64,000 bases of DNA from Hymenobacter cellulosilyticus (GTDB lineage Bacteria > Bacteroidota > Bacteroidia > Cytophagales > Hymenobacteraceae). Each line of letters starts with the position of its first letter. Position 1 is the stretch's first letter. Below are positions 27,041 to 35,100 of the stretch, in pieces. The notes beneath the pieces are model-generated. The model saw only the letters and a program-made list of their open reading frames with translations. It was not told where the DNA came from and searched no databases. The stretch covers positions 124,001 through 188,000 of the forward strand of contig NZ_CP095046.1 in assembly GCF_022919215.1 (NCBI RefSeq), written 5' to 3'. Made by a program: the position numbers and the translations under genes.

Positions 27041-29506
27041 TTAGGTAAAGCGCTTGCGTAAGCGCGAGAACAGTCCCACCACGGGCCGGGTCTCCTCGTA
27101 GTATCCCTGGCCGTAGCCATACCCGTAGCCGTAGCCGTAGCCATACCCGTAGCCATACAGCCCGCTGGCCGTCGAGTCGTTGAGAATGGCGCAGAGACGG
27201 GTAAAGTTGTTGGCCCGAATCAGCTTGTTGACATTCTTAAGGAAGGACTTCTTCGAGTAATTAGCCCGCACGATATAAATCGGAATATCGGCTTTGCGCA
27301 TAATCAGGATGCCGTCCGTGACAAGGCCTACCGGCGGCGTGTCAATCAGAATTACGTCGTAGTGCTGATAAAGCTCCTCGAGCATCTCATCGAACTTGGC
27401 GCTCAGAATCAGCTCCGACGGGTTAGGCGGCGTCGGGCCGGCCGAAATAAAGTCCAGCGTCGGGATGCTCGTGTGCTGAATGCACTCCAGGATGGTGTGC
27501 TTCTCAATCAGGATGGTGCTGACGCCCTTCACGTTCTCGGCTCCAAAGGCCAAGTTTACCTTGGGCTTGCGCATATCCAGGTCCAGGATGACCACGCGCT
27601 GCTCGGAAAGGGCAATAATACCGCCCAGGTTTACCGTCACGAAGGTTTTACCTTCTCCCGAAATCGTGGACGTCACCGAAATCAGCCGCTTCTTCTTGGC
27701 CGAACTGATAAAGTCCAGGTTGGTCCGGATGGAGCGGATAGACTCGGAAATAGCCGATTTGGGATTTTTGTCCACCACCAGCTTCGAGACGGTCATCTTC
27801 TCCTTGTCGTAGGTCGGAATCACGCCTAGCACGGAGGCGGAGGTAGCGCGCTCCAGCTCCCGCACGTTGGTAACGGTGTTGTGCATAAAGTAGCGCACCG
27901 CAATCAGGGCCAAGCCCAGGGCAATACCGCCGGCCAGACCAATGGCGTAGATCATCGTGCGTACCGGTGAAATGGGGGCGCCCGGCATGCTGGCTGGCGA
28001 AAGAATCTGGAAGTCGGGGGTGGTACCGGCTTTAGCAATGCTGAACTCGACTTTCTTGTCCATCAGCATCAGGTACGACTTCTCATACAGCTCGAATGGC
28101 CGCCGGAGACGGGCCAGCTCGGTTTCTTTCTGGGGCAGCGTTTGCAGCTCGGCGCTGAACTGGGCACGCTGCTGGTTCATGCGGTCAATCTGGGCTTGCA
28201 GCAAGCGGCGGTTTTGCTGCAGCAAGCGCCGGATGTTGCTTTTCACGTACGTCAGCTGAGCCTGCTGCTGCTTGACGGCCTCCGTCGTTTCGTTATAGGA
28301 ACGCAACAGGCGGCGCAGATTCCACTGTATTCCATTCAGCTCGCTAAGCTGCTGGGTGAGCTGCGGGTCTTCAATGGCGGCAATACCCGGAATGCTTTGT
28401 TCCAACGTGGCGTCCTCGCTCTGCGTCAGACGGTCCTGGTCCACCAAGCGGCTGATCTCGCCCAGCAAACGGGCCTTTTCCACCAGCTTCAGCCGGCCTT
28501 CTTCCTGCTCTGCCAGCTTCTCGGTAATCGTCGTTACCTCGGCCTTAACATCATAGGTTTTGTTTTCCCGCACGAAAGCTTGCAGATTTTCCTCTGCTTT
28601 CTGGAGCTGCTGCTGGTTTTCGGCCAGGGTCTTATCCAGAAACTGGAGCGTCTGGGCCGTAGCTTCCTGCTTTTTAGCCAGCTTCTCCTGCAAATACACC
28701 GTGTCAATCTTATTAACGATGTCGCGGGCTTTGGCCGGATTGAAATCGGTGAAGGCAATCTGAATCGTGTTGGCGTCGGGGTTGACGATATCCACGCTCA
28801 GGTTGGTATTCAGGTAGTTGTTTACCGCTCCGTCATCGTTGATGACAAAGTGATAATTCTTCTCCCGGGCTCCTTCATCCAGCAGAGGCGTGGCGGTAAT
28901 CAGCAGTTCCATGCCGGGCACCACCACCGGCTGACCCAGCGTGTAGGTTGCACTCCGCTCCTGCCCCAGATACAGGTACGACAGCCGAAACTGCTGGGGA
29001 CCGGTGAAGTTCAGGGCGAACTTGGTGTTGAAGAAATTCGGGTCCTTGATTTTGTAGGCTACCTTGAACGGGGAGGCGCCATACAGCTCTGTTTCCAGCA
29101 CGGTGCCCTCCACGTAGTAATTCACGTTGAGCTCCAGCGAGTCTTTGAGCCGCTGATAGATGATGTTGGACTTAATCAACTCCACCTCGCCCGAGAGCTT
29201 GTTGACGCTGCTAGCGCCCACCGCCTGACCCACTGCCCCATCCAAACCCAGAGCCCCTGCCTCAGTCTTCTCATCAATTTTGAGCAGCGACGAAGACTTA
29301 TAAACGGGCTTGGTGTAGCGCAGCAGCAACCACGAAGCAGACAGGCCCAGGGCAATCAGCAGGATAATCCAAAGAATGCTGCGGCGTGCTACCAGCAGTA
29401 AAGTGGTCAGGTCCAGCCCGCCACCTTCATCTTCCACCGCATTAGGTTCGGCGCCGCCGGCACTGCGAATAAGTTCTTCCAGCTCAGCGTTTTCGTTTAC
29501 TGCCAT
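27041..29506 (-). CDS. Wzz/Wzc-type polysaccharide co-polymerase with tyrosine autokinase domain
   Basis: 821 residues. A short acidic N-terminus leads into a first membrane helix (RRSILWIILLIALGLSASWLLLRY), then the periplasmic Wzz domain with long coiled coils at about 260-480 and the P-rich segment LSPASMPGAPISP before a second helix (MIYAIGLAGGIALGLALIAV). The cytoplasmic kinase has Walker A SGEGKTFVTVN near 616-625, A' ILDLDMR near 640-646 and Walker B DVILIDTPP near 717-725. The tail is ten tyrosines in (YG)8QGYY before the basic C-terminus FSRLRKRFT. It controls chain length and export by cyclic tyrosine phosphorylation, with the CpsB-type phosphatase next door. Confidence 0.93.
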   Translation of the reverse strand: MAVNENAELEELIRSAGGAEPNAVEDEGGGLDLTTLLLVARRSILWIILLIALGLSASWLLLRYTKPVYKSSSLLKIDEKTEAGALGLDGAVGQAVGASSVNKLSGEVELIKSNIIYQRLKDSLELNVNYYVEGTVLETELYGASPFKVAYKIKDPNFFNTKFALNFTGPQQFRLSYLYLGQERSATYTLGQPVVVPGMELLITATPLLDEGAREKNYHFVINDDGAVNNYLNTNLSVDIVNPDANTIQIAFTDFNPAKARDIVNKIDTVYLQEKLAKKQEATAQTLQFLDKTLAENQQQLQKAEENLQAFVRENKTYDVKAEVTTITEKLAEQEEGRLKLVEKARLLGEISRLVDQDRLTQSEDATLEQSIPGIAAIEDPQLTQQLSELNGIQWNLRRLLRSYNETTEAVKQQQAQLTYVKSNIRRLLQQNRRLLQAQIDRMNQQRAQFSAELQTLPQKETELARLRRPFELYEKSYLMLMDKKVEFSIAKAGTTPDFQILSPASMPGAPISPVRTMIYAIGLAGGIALGLALIAVRYFMHNTVTNVRELERATSASVLGVIPTYDKEKMTVSKLVVDKNPKSAISESIRSIRTNLDFISSAKKKRLISVTSTISGEGKTFVTVNLGGIIALSEQRVVILDLDMRKPKVNLAFGAENVKGVSTILIEKHTILECIQHTSIPTLDFISAGPTPPNPSELILSAKFDEMLEELYQHYDVILIDTPPVGLVTDGILIMRKADIPIYIVRANYSKKSFLKNVNKLIRANNFTRLCAILNDSTASGLYGYGYGYGYGYGYGYGQGYYEETRPVVGLFSRLRKRFT
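27110..27157 (-). repeat. Tandem Tyr-Gly codon repeat in the kinase tail
   Basis: Eight consecutive Tyr-Gly codon pairs (48 bp), with interspersed TAT/TAC and GGC/GGG choices, encode the tyrosine cluster of the kinase. The mixed synonymous codons suggest the repeat is old and held by selection on protein sequence. Confidence 0.85.
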
Positions 29507-29576
29507 TACGTCGTTACAAGTTAGTCTTAGAGCTCCACGGCCGCGAATCCGTCACCGGACTTGCCCAGGCTCCCGG

Positions 29577-30518
29577 CTACCTACTGATGATATCTTTCAC
29601 TAAAACGTAGGATGTCAAGATTCCTGCCAACCCACCTATGATACCAAACACGGCTCCGGCATCAGAAAGTGCCTCAAAGAAGGGACGTCGCACGGGCTCG
29701 ATATAGACTACATCGTTGGCCTCCACCTGCAAATTGGCCCGGCGCATACCCTCGATGGTAGATAAGTCAATAACCTGCACCTGCGGATTGCGCAAATCAC
29801 CCCGGATCAGGCGAATATTGTAAGCCCGTCCCCGGCCGCCGCCCCCACCGCCGCCACCGCCGCCGCCACCAATGCCACCTTCCAAACCACCGGCCGAGGC
29901 CAGAACTTCCAGCAGGTTCATATTGTCGTTGTACATGGAAATGACTTGCCCGCCCGGGGCACCTAGTACAATAATGCGGTTGTTGGTGACGCGGGTAGCT
30001 ACGTACGAATCTTTGTAGAATACGTCGTACTTGGTTTTGAGCAGGCTATCTGCCTCAAGCAACGTCAGGCCGCTCACCTTCACCATGTTCACCATCGGCA
30101 GGTTTACCATACCGGTTGCCTGCACCAGAAACTGGTTGGCACCGGGAGCCTGGGTGCCGGATTGTCCGCCGCCCCGGCTTCCCCCCGTCGCGCCCCGGCC
30201 CGTGGTAGGCGCCGCGGTGCTGGTACCGGTTGAAGAGGGAGAACCAAACTGCAGCTCGCCGTTGGGGTCCAGAATTCTTTCCCCTTTGTTGGTATATACC
30301 CGAACTTCGAGGTAGTCGTTGGGCTGAATCAGGTAGTTTCGACTAGTGCGCCCGACCAAAGAACGCAGCTTCATGGTGTCGACACCTTCCCCGGTGGGCG
30401 TGCGAAACATGATGTTCTGCCGGTAGTAGCGGCCGGTGGTGCAGGAGGAGAATAGCACGGCGAAAGGCACGCACAGCAGCCAGAGGCGCAGAAGTCGGTA
30501 GAGAGCGGGTTGTTGCAT
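29577..30518 (-). CDS. Wza-type polysaccharide export outer-membrane lipoprotein
   Basis: 313 residues from MQQPALYRLLRLWLL; a start six codons earlier was rejected because the lipoprotein signal begins here. The lipobox VLFSSC puts the anchor at residue 26. The polysaccharide export domain follows (IQPNDYLEVRVYTNKGERIL, then VQATGMVNLPMVNMVKVSGLTLLEADSLLKTK), with an interrupted low-complexity Gly/Ser/Thr insert near 95-120. SLBB-like segments follow (NRIIVLGAPGGQVISMYNDNMNLLEVLASAGG). A 12-glycine run is at residues 217-228. The last helix (AVFGIIGGLAGILTSYVLV) fits the membrane-crossing helix of the Wza channel. The kinase gene is 70 bp downstream. Confidence 0.9.
   Translation of the reverse strand: MQQPALYRLLRLWLLCVPFAVLFSSCTTGRYYRQNIMFRTPTGEGVDTMKLRSLVGRTSRNYLIQPNDYLEVRVYTNKGERILDPNGELQFGSPSSTGTSTAAPTTGRGATGGSRGGGQSGTQAPGANQFLVQATGMVNLPMVNMVKVSGLTLLEADSLLKTKYDVFYKDSYVATRVTNNRIIVLGAPGGQVISMYNDNMNLLEVLASAGGLEGGIGGGGGGGGGGGGRGRAYNIRLIRGDLRNPQVQVIDLSTIEGMRRANLQVEANDVVYIEPVRRPFFEALSDAGAVFGIIGGLAGILTSYVLVKDIISR
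29835..29870 (-). repeat. Polyglycine codon tract in the Wza-type gene
   Basis: Twelve consecutive glycine codons (GGC/GGT/GGG mixed) encode residues 217-228. Mixed codons argue against simple recent slippage, but the tract is prone to length change. Confidence 0.8.
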
Positions 30519-30681
30519 GCAGGCTGATAAAGCCAAAAATTAGTTCGAAGGCAATGGGAACTACCCTTTTAGATGGGTATATTTTTCCCTAAAAAACCTT
30601 CAAAGTAACCGAATTGGCACGCCCTTTCAAAATCGGAGGGCCGGGCCCTGCCCCAAGCTGGCTTCTCTACGGCTAAAAGCG

Positions 30682-30689
30682 TACTTTCG
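30682..30689 (+). promoter_or_regulatory. Possible -7 element for the acyl-CoA dehydrogenase gene
   Basis: TACTTTCG matches TAnnTTTG at seven of eight positions, 62 bp before the ATG. No TTG lies at the expected distance upstream, so this is weak. Confidence 0.3.
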
Positions 30690-30750
30690 CAAACCCAAAT
30701 CTGGGCCCCTACTGTTATACCCAAACCTTCCCCACCCAACCGCTCTCTTC

Positions 30751-31890
30751 ATGGAACTTGTAGCCACCGAAAATCAAACAATGATTGCCCAGATGGTGCG
30801 CGACTTCGGCGCAACCCACATCAAACCCGACATGATGAAGTGGGATGAAAGCCAGGAGTTTCCCATTGAAGTCTTCAAAAAACTGGGTGAACTGGGCCTG
30901 ATGGGCGTACTCGTCCCCCAGGAGTACGGCGGCGCGGGCTTCGGCTACGTCGAGTACGTAACCGCTATTGCCGAGCTGTCCAAGATTGATGGTAGCATTG
31001 GTCTGAGCATGGCTGCTCACAATTCGCTCTGCACCGGGCACATTCTGCAGTTTGGCTCCGAGGAGCAGAAGCGCAAGTGGCTGCCCAAGCTGGCCTCGGC
31101 CGAGTGGATAGGCGCCTGGGGCCTGACCGAGCCCAACACCGGCTCCGATGCGGGCAACATGCGCACCGTAGCCGTGGAAGATGGCGACGACTACGTGCTG
31201 AACGGCGCCAAGAACTTTATTACCCACGGCAAGAGCAGCAGCATTGCCGTTGTTATTGCCCGTACCGGCGAAGTCGGCGACTCCCACGGCATGACCGCCT
31301 TCGTGATTGAGAAGCCCACCGAAGGCTTCACCCACGGCCTGAAAGCCGATAAGCTGGGCATGCGCGCCTCCGAAACCACCGAACTGATCTTCACCGATTG
31401 CCGCGTACCAAAAGCCAACATCCTGGGCAAAGTAGGCGAAGGATTCATCCAGTCGATGAAGGTGCTGGACGGCGGCCGGATTTCTATTGCGGCTCTGTCG
31501 CTGGGCATTGCCCAAGGTGCGTTTGAGGCCGCTCTGCGCTACTCGCAGGAGCGCCATCAGTTCAACCAGCCGATTTCCAACTTCCAGGGCATCTCCTTTA
31601 AGCTGGCCGACATGGCTACCGAAATTGAGGCTGCTTCCCTGCTCACCTACCGCGCCGCCGACATGAAGGACCGCGGCCTGAACGTGAACCAGGAGTCGGC
31701 TATGGCCAAGCTCTACGCCTCGGAAGTGTGCGTACGCTGCGCCAACGAGGGTGTGCAGATCTTTGGCGGCTACGGCTACACCAAGGACTACCCCGCCGAG
31801 AAGTACTACCGCGACTCCAAGCTGTGCACCATTGGCGAAGGCACCAGCGAAATTCAGAAGCTGGTAATTGCCCGCACTTTGTTAAAGTAA
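30751..31890 (+). CDS. Acyl-CoA dehydrogenase
   Basis: 379 residues, the standard length for the short/medium-chain family. The FAD-dependent enzyme oxidises acyl-CoA to 2-enoyl-CoA in beta-oxidation and passes electrons to ETF. Seen: N-terminal helices with [39 protein letters not shown] (flavin-binding loop), [33 protein letters not shown], and the end [23 protein letters not shown] followed by [17 protein letters not shown], with the catalytic glutamate in GEGTSEIQ. Chain-length preference cannot be read. It is followed by rpsU with its own promoter. Confidence 0.93.
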   Translation: MELVATENQTMIAQMVRDFGATHIKPDMMKWDESQEFPIEVFKKLGELGLMGVLVPQEYGGAGFGYVEYVTAIAELSKIDGSIGLSMAAHNSLCTGHILQFGSEEQKRKWLPKLASAEWIGAWGLTEPNTGSDAGNMRTVAVEDGDDYVLNGAKNFITHGKSSSIAVVIARTGEVGDSHGMTAFVIEKPTEGFTHGLKADKLGMRASETTELIFTDCRVPKANILGKVGEGFIQSMKVLDGGRISIAALSLGIAQGAFEAALRYSQERHQFNQPISNFQGISFKLADMATEIEAASLLTYRAADMKDRGLNVNQESAMAKLYASEVCVRCANEGVQIFGGYGYTKDYPAEKYYRDSKLCTIGEGTSEIQKLVIARTLLK

Positions 31891-31911
31891 ACCAAGCAAC
31901 TTCATTAGGGC

Positions 31912-31942
31912 TTGCACAGTAAGAAAGAGCCTGTTACCTTTG
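31912..31942 (+). promoter_or_regulatory. Consensus Bacteroidetes promoter of rpsU
   Basis: TTG at 31912-31914, a 20-bp spacer and TACCTTTG at 31935-31942, a perfect match to TTG-N19-21-TAnnTTTG. Transcription would begin near 31949, about 34 bp before the rpsU ATG. It is the clearest promoter in the window and fits the high expression of a ribosomal protein gene. Confidence 0.8.
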
Positions 31943-31982
31943 CAACCCCTAAAGAAGAAAGTTTTTCATTCCAACTGAGCAT

Positions 31983-32177
31983 ATGATCATCGTCCAGATT
32001 AAGGATAACGAGTCTGTTGACCGTGCCTTGAAGCGTTTTAAGAAGAAGTTTGAGCGCACCGGCGTTCTGAAGGAGCTGCGTCGCCGCACGTTCTTCCAGA
32101 AGCCTTCGGTTACCAAGCGTAAGCAGAAGGAGAAGGCCGTGTACAAGCAGACGATGTACGCTACCGATAACTACTAG
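31983..32177 (+). CDS. rpsU: 30S ribosomal protein S21
   Basis: 64 residues, the normal length. [19 protein letters not shown] starts the family; [20 protein letters not shown] and [12 protein letters not shown] are the basic rRNA-binding helices. S21 belongs to the small subunit and, in Bacteroidetes, sits near the 16S 3' end, where anti-Shine-Dalgarno access is restricted. It is followed by a very strong terminator and then xerC and hpf on the same strand, an order common in this phylum. Confidence 0.97.
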   Translation: MIIVQIKDNESVDRALKRFKKKFERTGVLKELRRRTFFQKPSVTKRKQKEKAVYKQTMYATDNY

Positions 32178-32204
32178 GGAGCAGCTCGCTGTTAGCTAGA
32201 AATT

Positions 32205-32246
32205 AACCGCCTGATTTGCTTTCCAAAGCGAATCAGGCGGTTTTTT
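32205..32246 (+). terminator. Terminator of rpsU
   Basis: AACCGCCTGATTTGCTTT pairs with AAAGCGAATCAGGCGGTT (one G-T wobble) across CC, then T6. The stem is very long. xerC begins 69 bp later, so it needs its own promoter or read-through. Confidence 0.85.
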
Positions 32247-32314
32247 CGCGTTCGTACTTTCCAGGATAATTCCATACATTGGGTATCCGGCCTCAGCGGG
32301 TTGGCACTCAGCGT

Positions 32315-33202
32315 ATGGAATTATTTTTTGATTATCTGCGGTTCGAACGGCGCTACAGTCCCCACACGGTGCTGTCGTACCAAACCGACCTGCGGCAGTT
32401 CTCGGACTACCTCAAGGCCACTTACGAGCTTGAGCAGCCCGAGCAGGCCGACCACACCCTGATTCGCTCTTGGGTGGTCACGCTGATGCAGCAGCAGCTG
32501 GATCCGCGCACCGTGAATCGTAAAATTGCCTGCCTGCGCTCCTACTACAAGTTCTTGCTGCGCACGAATGTCATCAGCAAAAACCCGATGCTGCGCATCA
32601 AGTCGCCGAAGGTGGCCAAGAAGCTGCCCGACTTTGTGCCCGAGGACTCGCTCAACGGGCTGCTCAACTCTTTTGAGTTTCCACCCACCTTCGTCGGTTC
32701 CCGGGACCAAGCTGTGCTGGAGCTGCTCTATGGCACCGGAATTCGTTTGTCGGAGCTTATCGGCATCAAGCACGAAGACCTGAGTCTGAGTGGCAAAACC
32801 GTGCGCGTGACCGGCAAAGGCAATAAGCAGCGCATCGTGCCGCTGAACCCCAGCCTCATAATAGTTCTTGAACGCTATATAGCGCAGAAGCAGGTTGAAT
32901 TTGGCGGTGCCGACAACGCCCGCGGGCCCCTACTCGTTACGGAGAAGCTAGAGCCTATTTACGAAAAGCTTGTGTACCGCACCGTGAAGCACTATTTAAG
33001 CCAGATTACGACGGCCTCCTCGCAGCAGCACCCCCACGTGCTGCGGCACTCCTTTGCTACCCATCTGCTCAGCAAGGGCGCCGACCTGAACGCCATCAAG
33101 GAGCTGCTTGGCCACGCCAACTTGGCCGCGACACAGGTATACACACACTTATCTATTGACAAGCTCAAATCCGTATTTGAAAAGGCCCATCCGAAGGCCT
33201 AG
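32315..33202 (+). CDS. xerC: Tyrosine recombinase, XerC/XerD type
   Basis: 295 residues from MELFFDYLRFERRYSPHT; an upstream start at 32279 is disfavoured because the family N-terminus begins at the chosen ATG. The SAM-like core-binding domain fills residues 1-90. The catalytic set is complete: R in GTGIRLSELIG, K in VTGKGNKQR, HVLRHSFATHLL (H-x-x-R), H in LLGHANLAATQ and the nucleophile Y in VYTHLS. It resolves chromosome dimers at dif with a partner. No dif-like site was sought. A second Xer protein should be elsewhere. C versus D cannot be separated from this window; neighbourhood and length favour XerC. Confidence 0.9.
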   Translation: MELFFDYLRFERRYSPHTVLSYQTDLRQFSDYLKATYELEQPEQADHTLIRSWVVTLMQQQLDPRTVNRKIACLRSYYKFLLRTNVISKNPMLRIKSPKVAKKLPDFVPEDSLNGLLNSFEFPPTFVGSRDQAVLELLYGTGIRLSELIGIKHEDLSLSGKTVRVTGKGNKQRIVPLNPSLIIVLERYIAQKQVEFGGADNARGPLLVTEKLEPIYEKLVYRTVKHYLSQITTASSQQHPHVLRHSFATHLLSKGADLNAIKELLGHANLAATQVYTHLSIDKLKSVFEKAHPKA

Positions 33203-33238
33203 TTGTTTCTCTTTCTCTTACCCAAACCCCTAAGAACG

Positions 33239-33538
33239 ATGAAAGTACAGATGCATTCGGTACACTTTGACGCCGACCAAAAATTGCTCGATTTCATCCA
33301 GAAGCGCCTCGACAAGCTTGAAACTTTCTATGACCGTATCACAGAAGGCGAGGTAATTCTGAAACTCAATAATAAAGACGGCATCGATAACAAGACCGTC
33401 GAAGTAAAGCTGTTTGTGCCGGGCACCACTCTGTTTAGCCAGGAAGATGCCCCCTCGTTCGAAGCCGCTGCCGATGCCGCCGCCGACAACCTGCGCCGCC
33501 AGATTACCAAGCACAAGGAAAAAATCACCAGCCACTAG
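33239..33538 (+). CDS. hpf: Ribosome hibernation-promoting factor, short form (HPF/RaiA family)
   Basis: 99 residues from MKVQMHSVHFDADQKLLDF, following xerC after 36 bp. DFIQKRLDKLETFYDRITEG and VEVKLFVPGTTLFSQEDA followed by AADAAADNLRRQITKHKEK match the RaiA/HPF fold (beta-alpha-beta-beta-beta-alpha). It binds the 30S decoding centre in stationary phase and silences ribosomes. The short form lacks the C-terminal dimerisation domain of long HPF. An ORF start at 33203 is rejected because its first twelve residues are not homologous. Confidence 0.9.
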   Translation: MKVQMHSVHFDADQKLLDFIQKRLDKLETFYDRITEGEVILKLNNKDGIDNKTVEVKLFVPGTTLFSQEDAPSFEAAADAAADNLRRQITKHKEKITSH

Positions 33539-33575
33539 GCTCTCTACCGCGGCTCTTTTCGCCCTGAAAGCCGAC

Positions 33576-33612
33576 AAAAAAGCCCCGCCGGAAACACCGG
33601 CGGGGCTTTTTT
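33576..33612. terminator. Shared bidirectional terminator between hpf and metK
   Basis: AAAAAAGCCCCGCCGG pairs with CCGGCGGGGCTTTTTT (16 bp) around AAACA. The T6 and A6 flanks make it active in both directions for the two convergent genes. Confidence 0.85.
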
Positions 33613-33638
33613 GTGACTCAGCAGTGGCTGCAGAAATT

Positions 33639-34900
33639 TTACAGGCCAAACTCTGCCTTGATTTTGTCCACGTAGTCGAGCTTCTCCCAGGTAAAGGTCT
33701 CGAACGTTTTGGTTTCACCGGAGGGCATAACCACCTCTTTGGTGCCCGCCGGACGACCCATGTGCCCATAGGCCGCCGATTCGGCGAAGATGGGGTTGCG
33801 CAGGCCGAAGCGCTGCACAATGGCGTAAGGACGCATGTCGAAGAGGTTGTTCACCTTCTCGGCAATTTCGCCGTCGGTGAGCAGCTGGCCGTTGGCACCT
33901 TTTACTTTGGTAGTGCCATAGGTCGTGACGTAGAGGCCTACGGGCTGGGCTACGCCGATGGCGTACGCTACCTGTACCAGCGCCTGGTCGGCAACGCCGG
34001 CAGCCACGAGGTTTTTGGCGATATGACGCGTGGCATAAGCTGCCGAACGGTCAACCTTCGAGGAGTCTTTGCCCGAGAAAGCGCCGCCACCGTGGGCTCC
34101 TTTGCCGCCGTAGGTATCTACGATGATCTTACGGCCGGTAAGGCCGGAGTCGCCGTGAGGGCCGCCGATAACGAACTTGCCCGTGGGGTTGATGTGGTAG
34201 GTAATCTGGTCGGTAAACAGCTTCTGGGTTTCGACGTCCAGGGCAGCTTTGACACGCGGAATCAGGATATTGATAATATCCTCCTTGATGCGGACCAGCA
34301 TGTTCTCCTCCGACTCGTCGAAGTCGTCGTGCTGGGTGCTTACCACGATGGTGTCGATGGCCTCAGGCGTGTTGTCGTCGGCGTAGCGGATGGTTACCTG
34401 GCTTTTGGCGTCGGGGCGCAGGTAAGTCATTTCCTGGCCCATCTTGCGGATTTTGGCCAGCTCATCGAGCAGGCGGTGCGAGAGGTCCAGAGCCAAGGGC
34501 ATGTAGTTAGCCGTTTCCTTGGTGGCATAGCCGAACATCATGCCCTGGTCGCCGGCGCCCTGCTCTTCGTCGCTAGCGCGCTCCACACCCTGATTGATGT
34601 CGGGCGACTGCTCGTGCAGGCGGTTCATTACCTCGCAGGTGTCGGCGTTGAACAGGTACTCGGGCTTGTTATACCCAATGCGGCTGATAACACCCCGGAC
34701 AATGGGCTCGGCATCTACGTGAGCCGTCGACTTGATTTCCCCGGCGACCAGCGCGAAGTCGGTCGTGACCAGCGTTTCGCAGGCTACTTTGGAAGCGGGG
34801 TCCTGCCGCAAATACTCGTCGAGGATGGCATCGGAGATTTGGTCGGCTACTTTATCGGGTGGCCTTCCGAAACAGATTCGGAGGTGAATAGATACGGCAT
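33639..34900 (-). CDS. metK: S-adenosylmethionine synthase, frameshifted near the start
   Basis: Reconstructed length is 420 residues. MetK makes SAM from methionine and ATP in the cytoplasm and is essential. The N-terminus MPYLFTSESVSEGHP is read from the ATG at 34900, but the frame is lost at GGG 34857-34859 (plus strand). Adding one base gives SEGHPDKVADQISDAILDEY, the signature with the methionine-binding segment. As given, the longest frame starts at 34910 with a nonsense N-terminus. Later features are normal: ASDEEQGAGDQGMMFGYA, GKFVIGGPHGDSGLTGRK, YGGKGAHGGGAFSGKDSSKV and DRSAAYATRHIAKN. Confidence 0.95.
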
Positions 34901-34972
34901 CAGGGTTCAATCTAGCGACTAAGGTCGAAAAACAAAGGGCCCGGCTCCTACCAGCCGGCGGGGCACGGGCCG

Positions 34973-34980
34973 CAAAGCTA
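34973..34980 (-). promoter_or_regulatory. -7 element of metK
   Basis: On the minus strand this reads TAGCTTTG, an exact TAnnTTTG match 72 bp before the start. No TTG at 19-21 bp upstream was found. The leader is GC-rich, and I see no SAM riboswitch consensus in it. Confidence 0.5.
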
Positions 34981-35100
34981 ATTAAAAAGGCGTAGGTAGG
35001 TGCGGTGAATATAGCAGCGGCGCGGCCCCGCGCGCAAGCCGGGTCCGGCTGGGCCGTTGAATCAGGCTTTATTTCCTTCTCTGGCCTGGCCTGAAGGCGC

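Noticed and set aside
28142..29401. 419-codon open frame opposite the Wzc-type kinase
   Set aside because: It is a shadow of the coiled-coil coding region, Leu/Gln/Arg-rich, without family features.
32315..33202. Integrase of a mobile element
   Set aside because: The gene lies in the conserved rpsU-xerC-hpf context, with no attachment-site repeat, cargo genes or phage genes; it is the housekeeping Xer recombinase.
33414..34922. 502-codon open frame opposite metK
   Set aside because: It is antisense to an essential conserved gene and arises from GC-rich third positions; it has no recognisable motif and mixes into the convergent terminator region.
34901..34972. Possible SAM riboswitch in the metK leader
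   Set aside because: The leader is short and GC-rich; short pairings such as GGCCCG/CGGGCC occur, but no SAM-I, SAM-II or SAM-V core consensus is visible.
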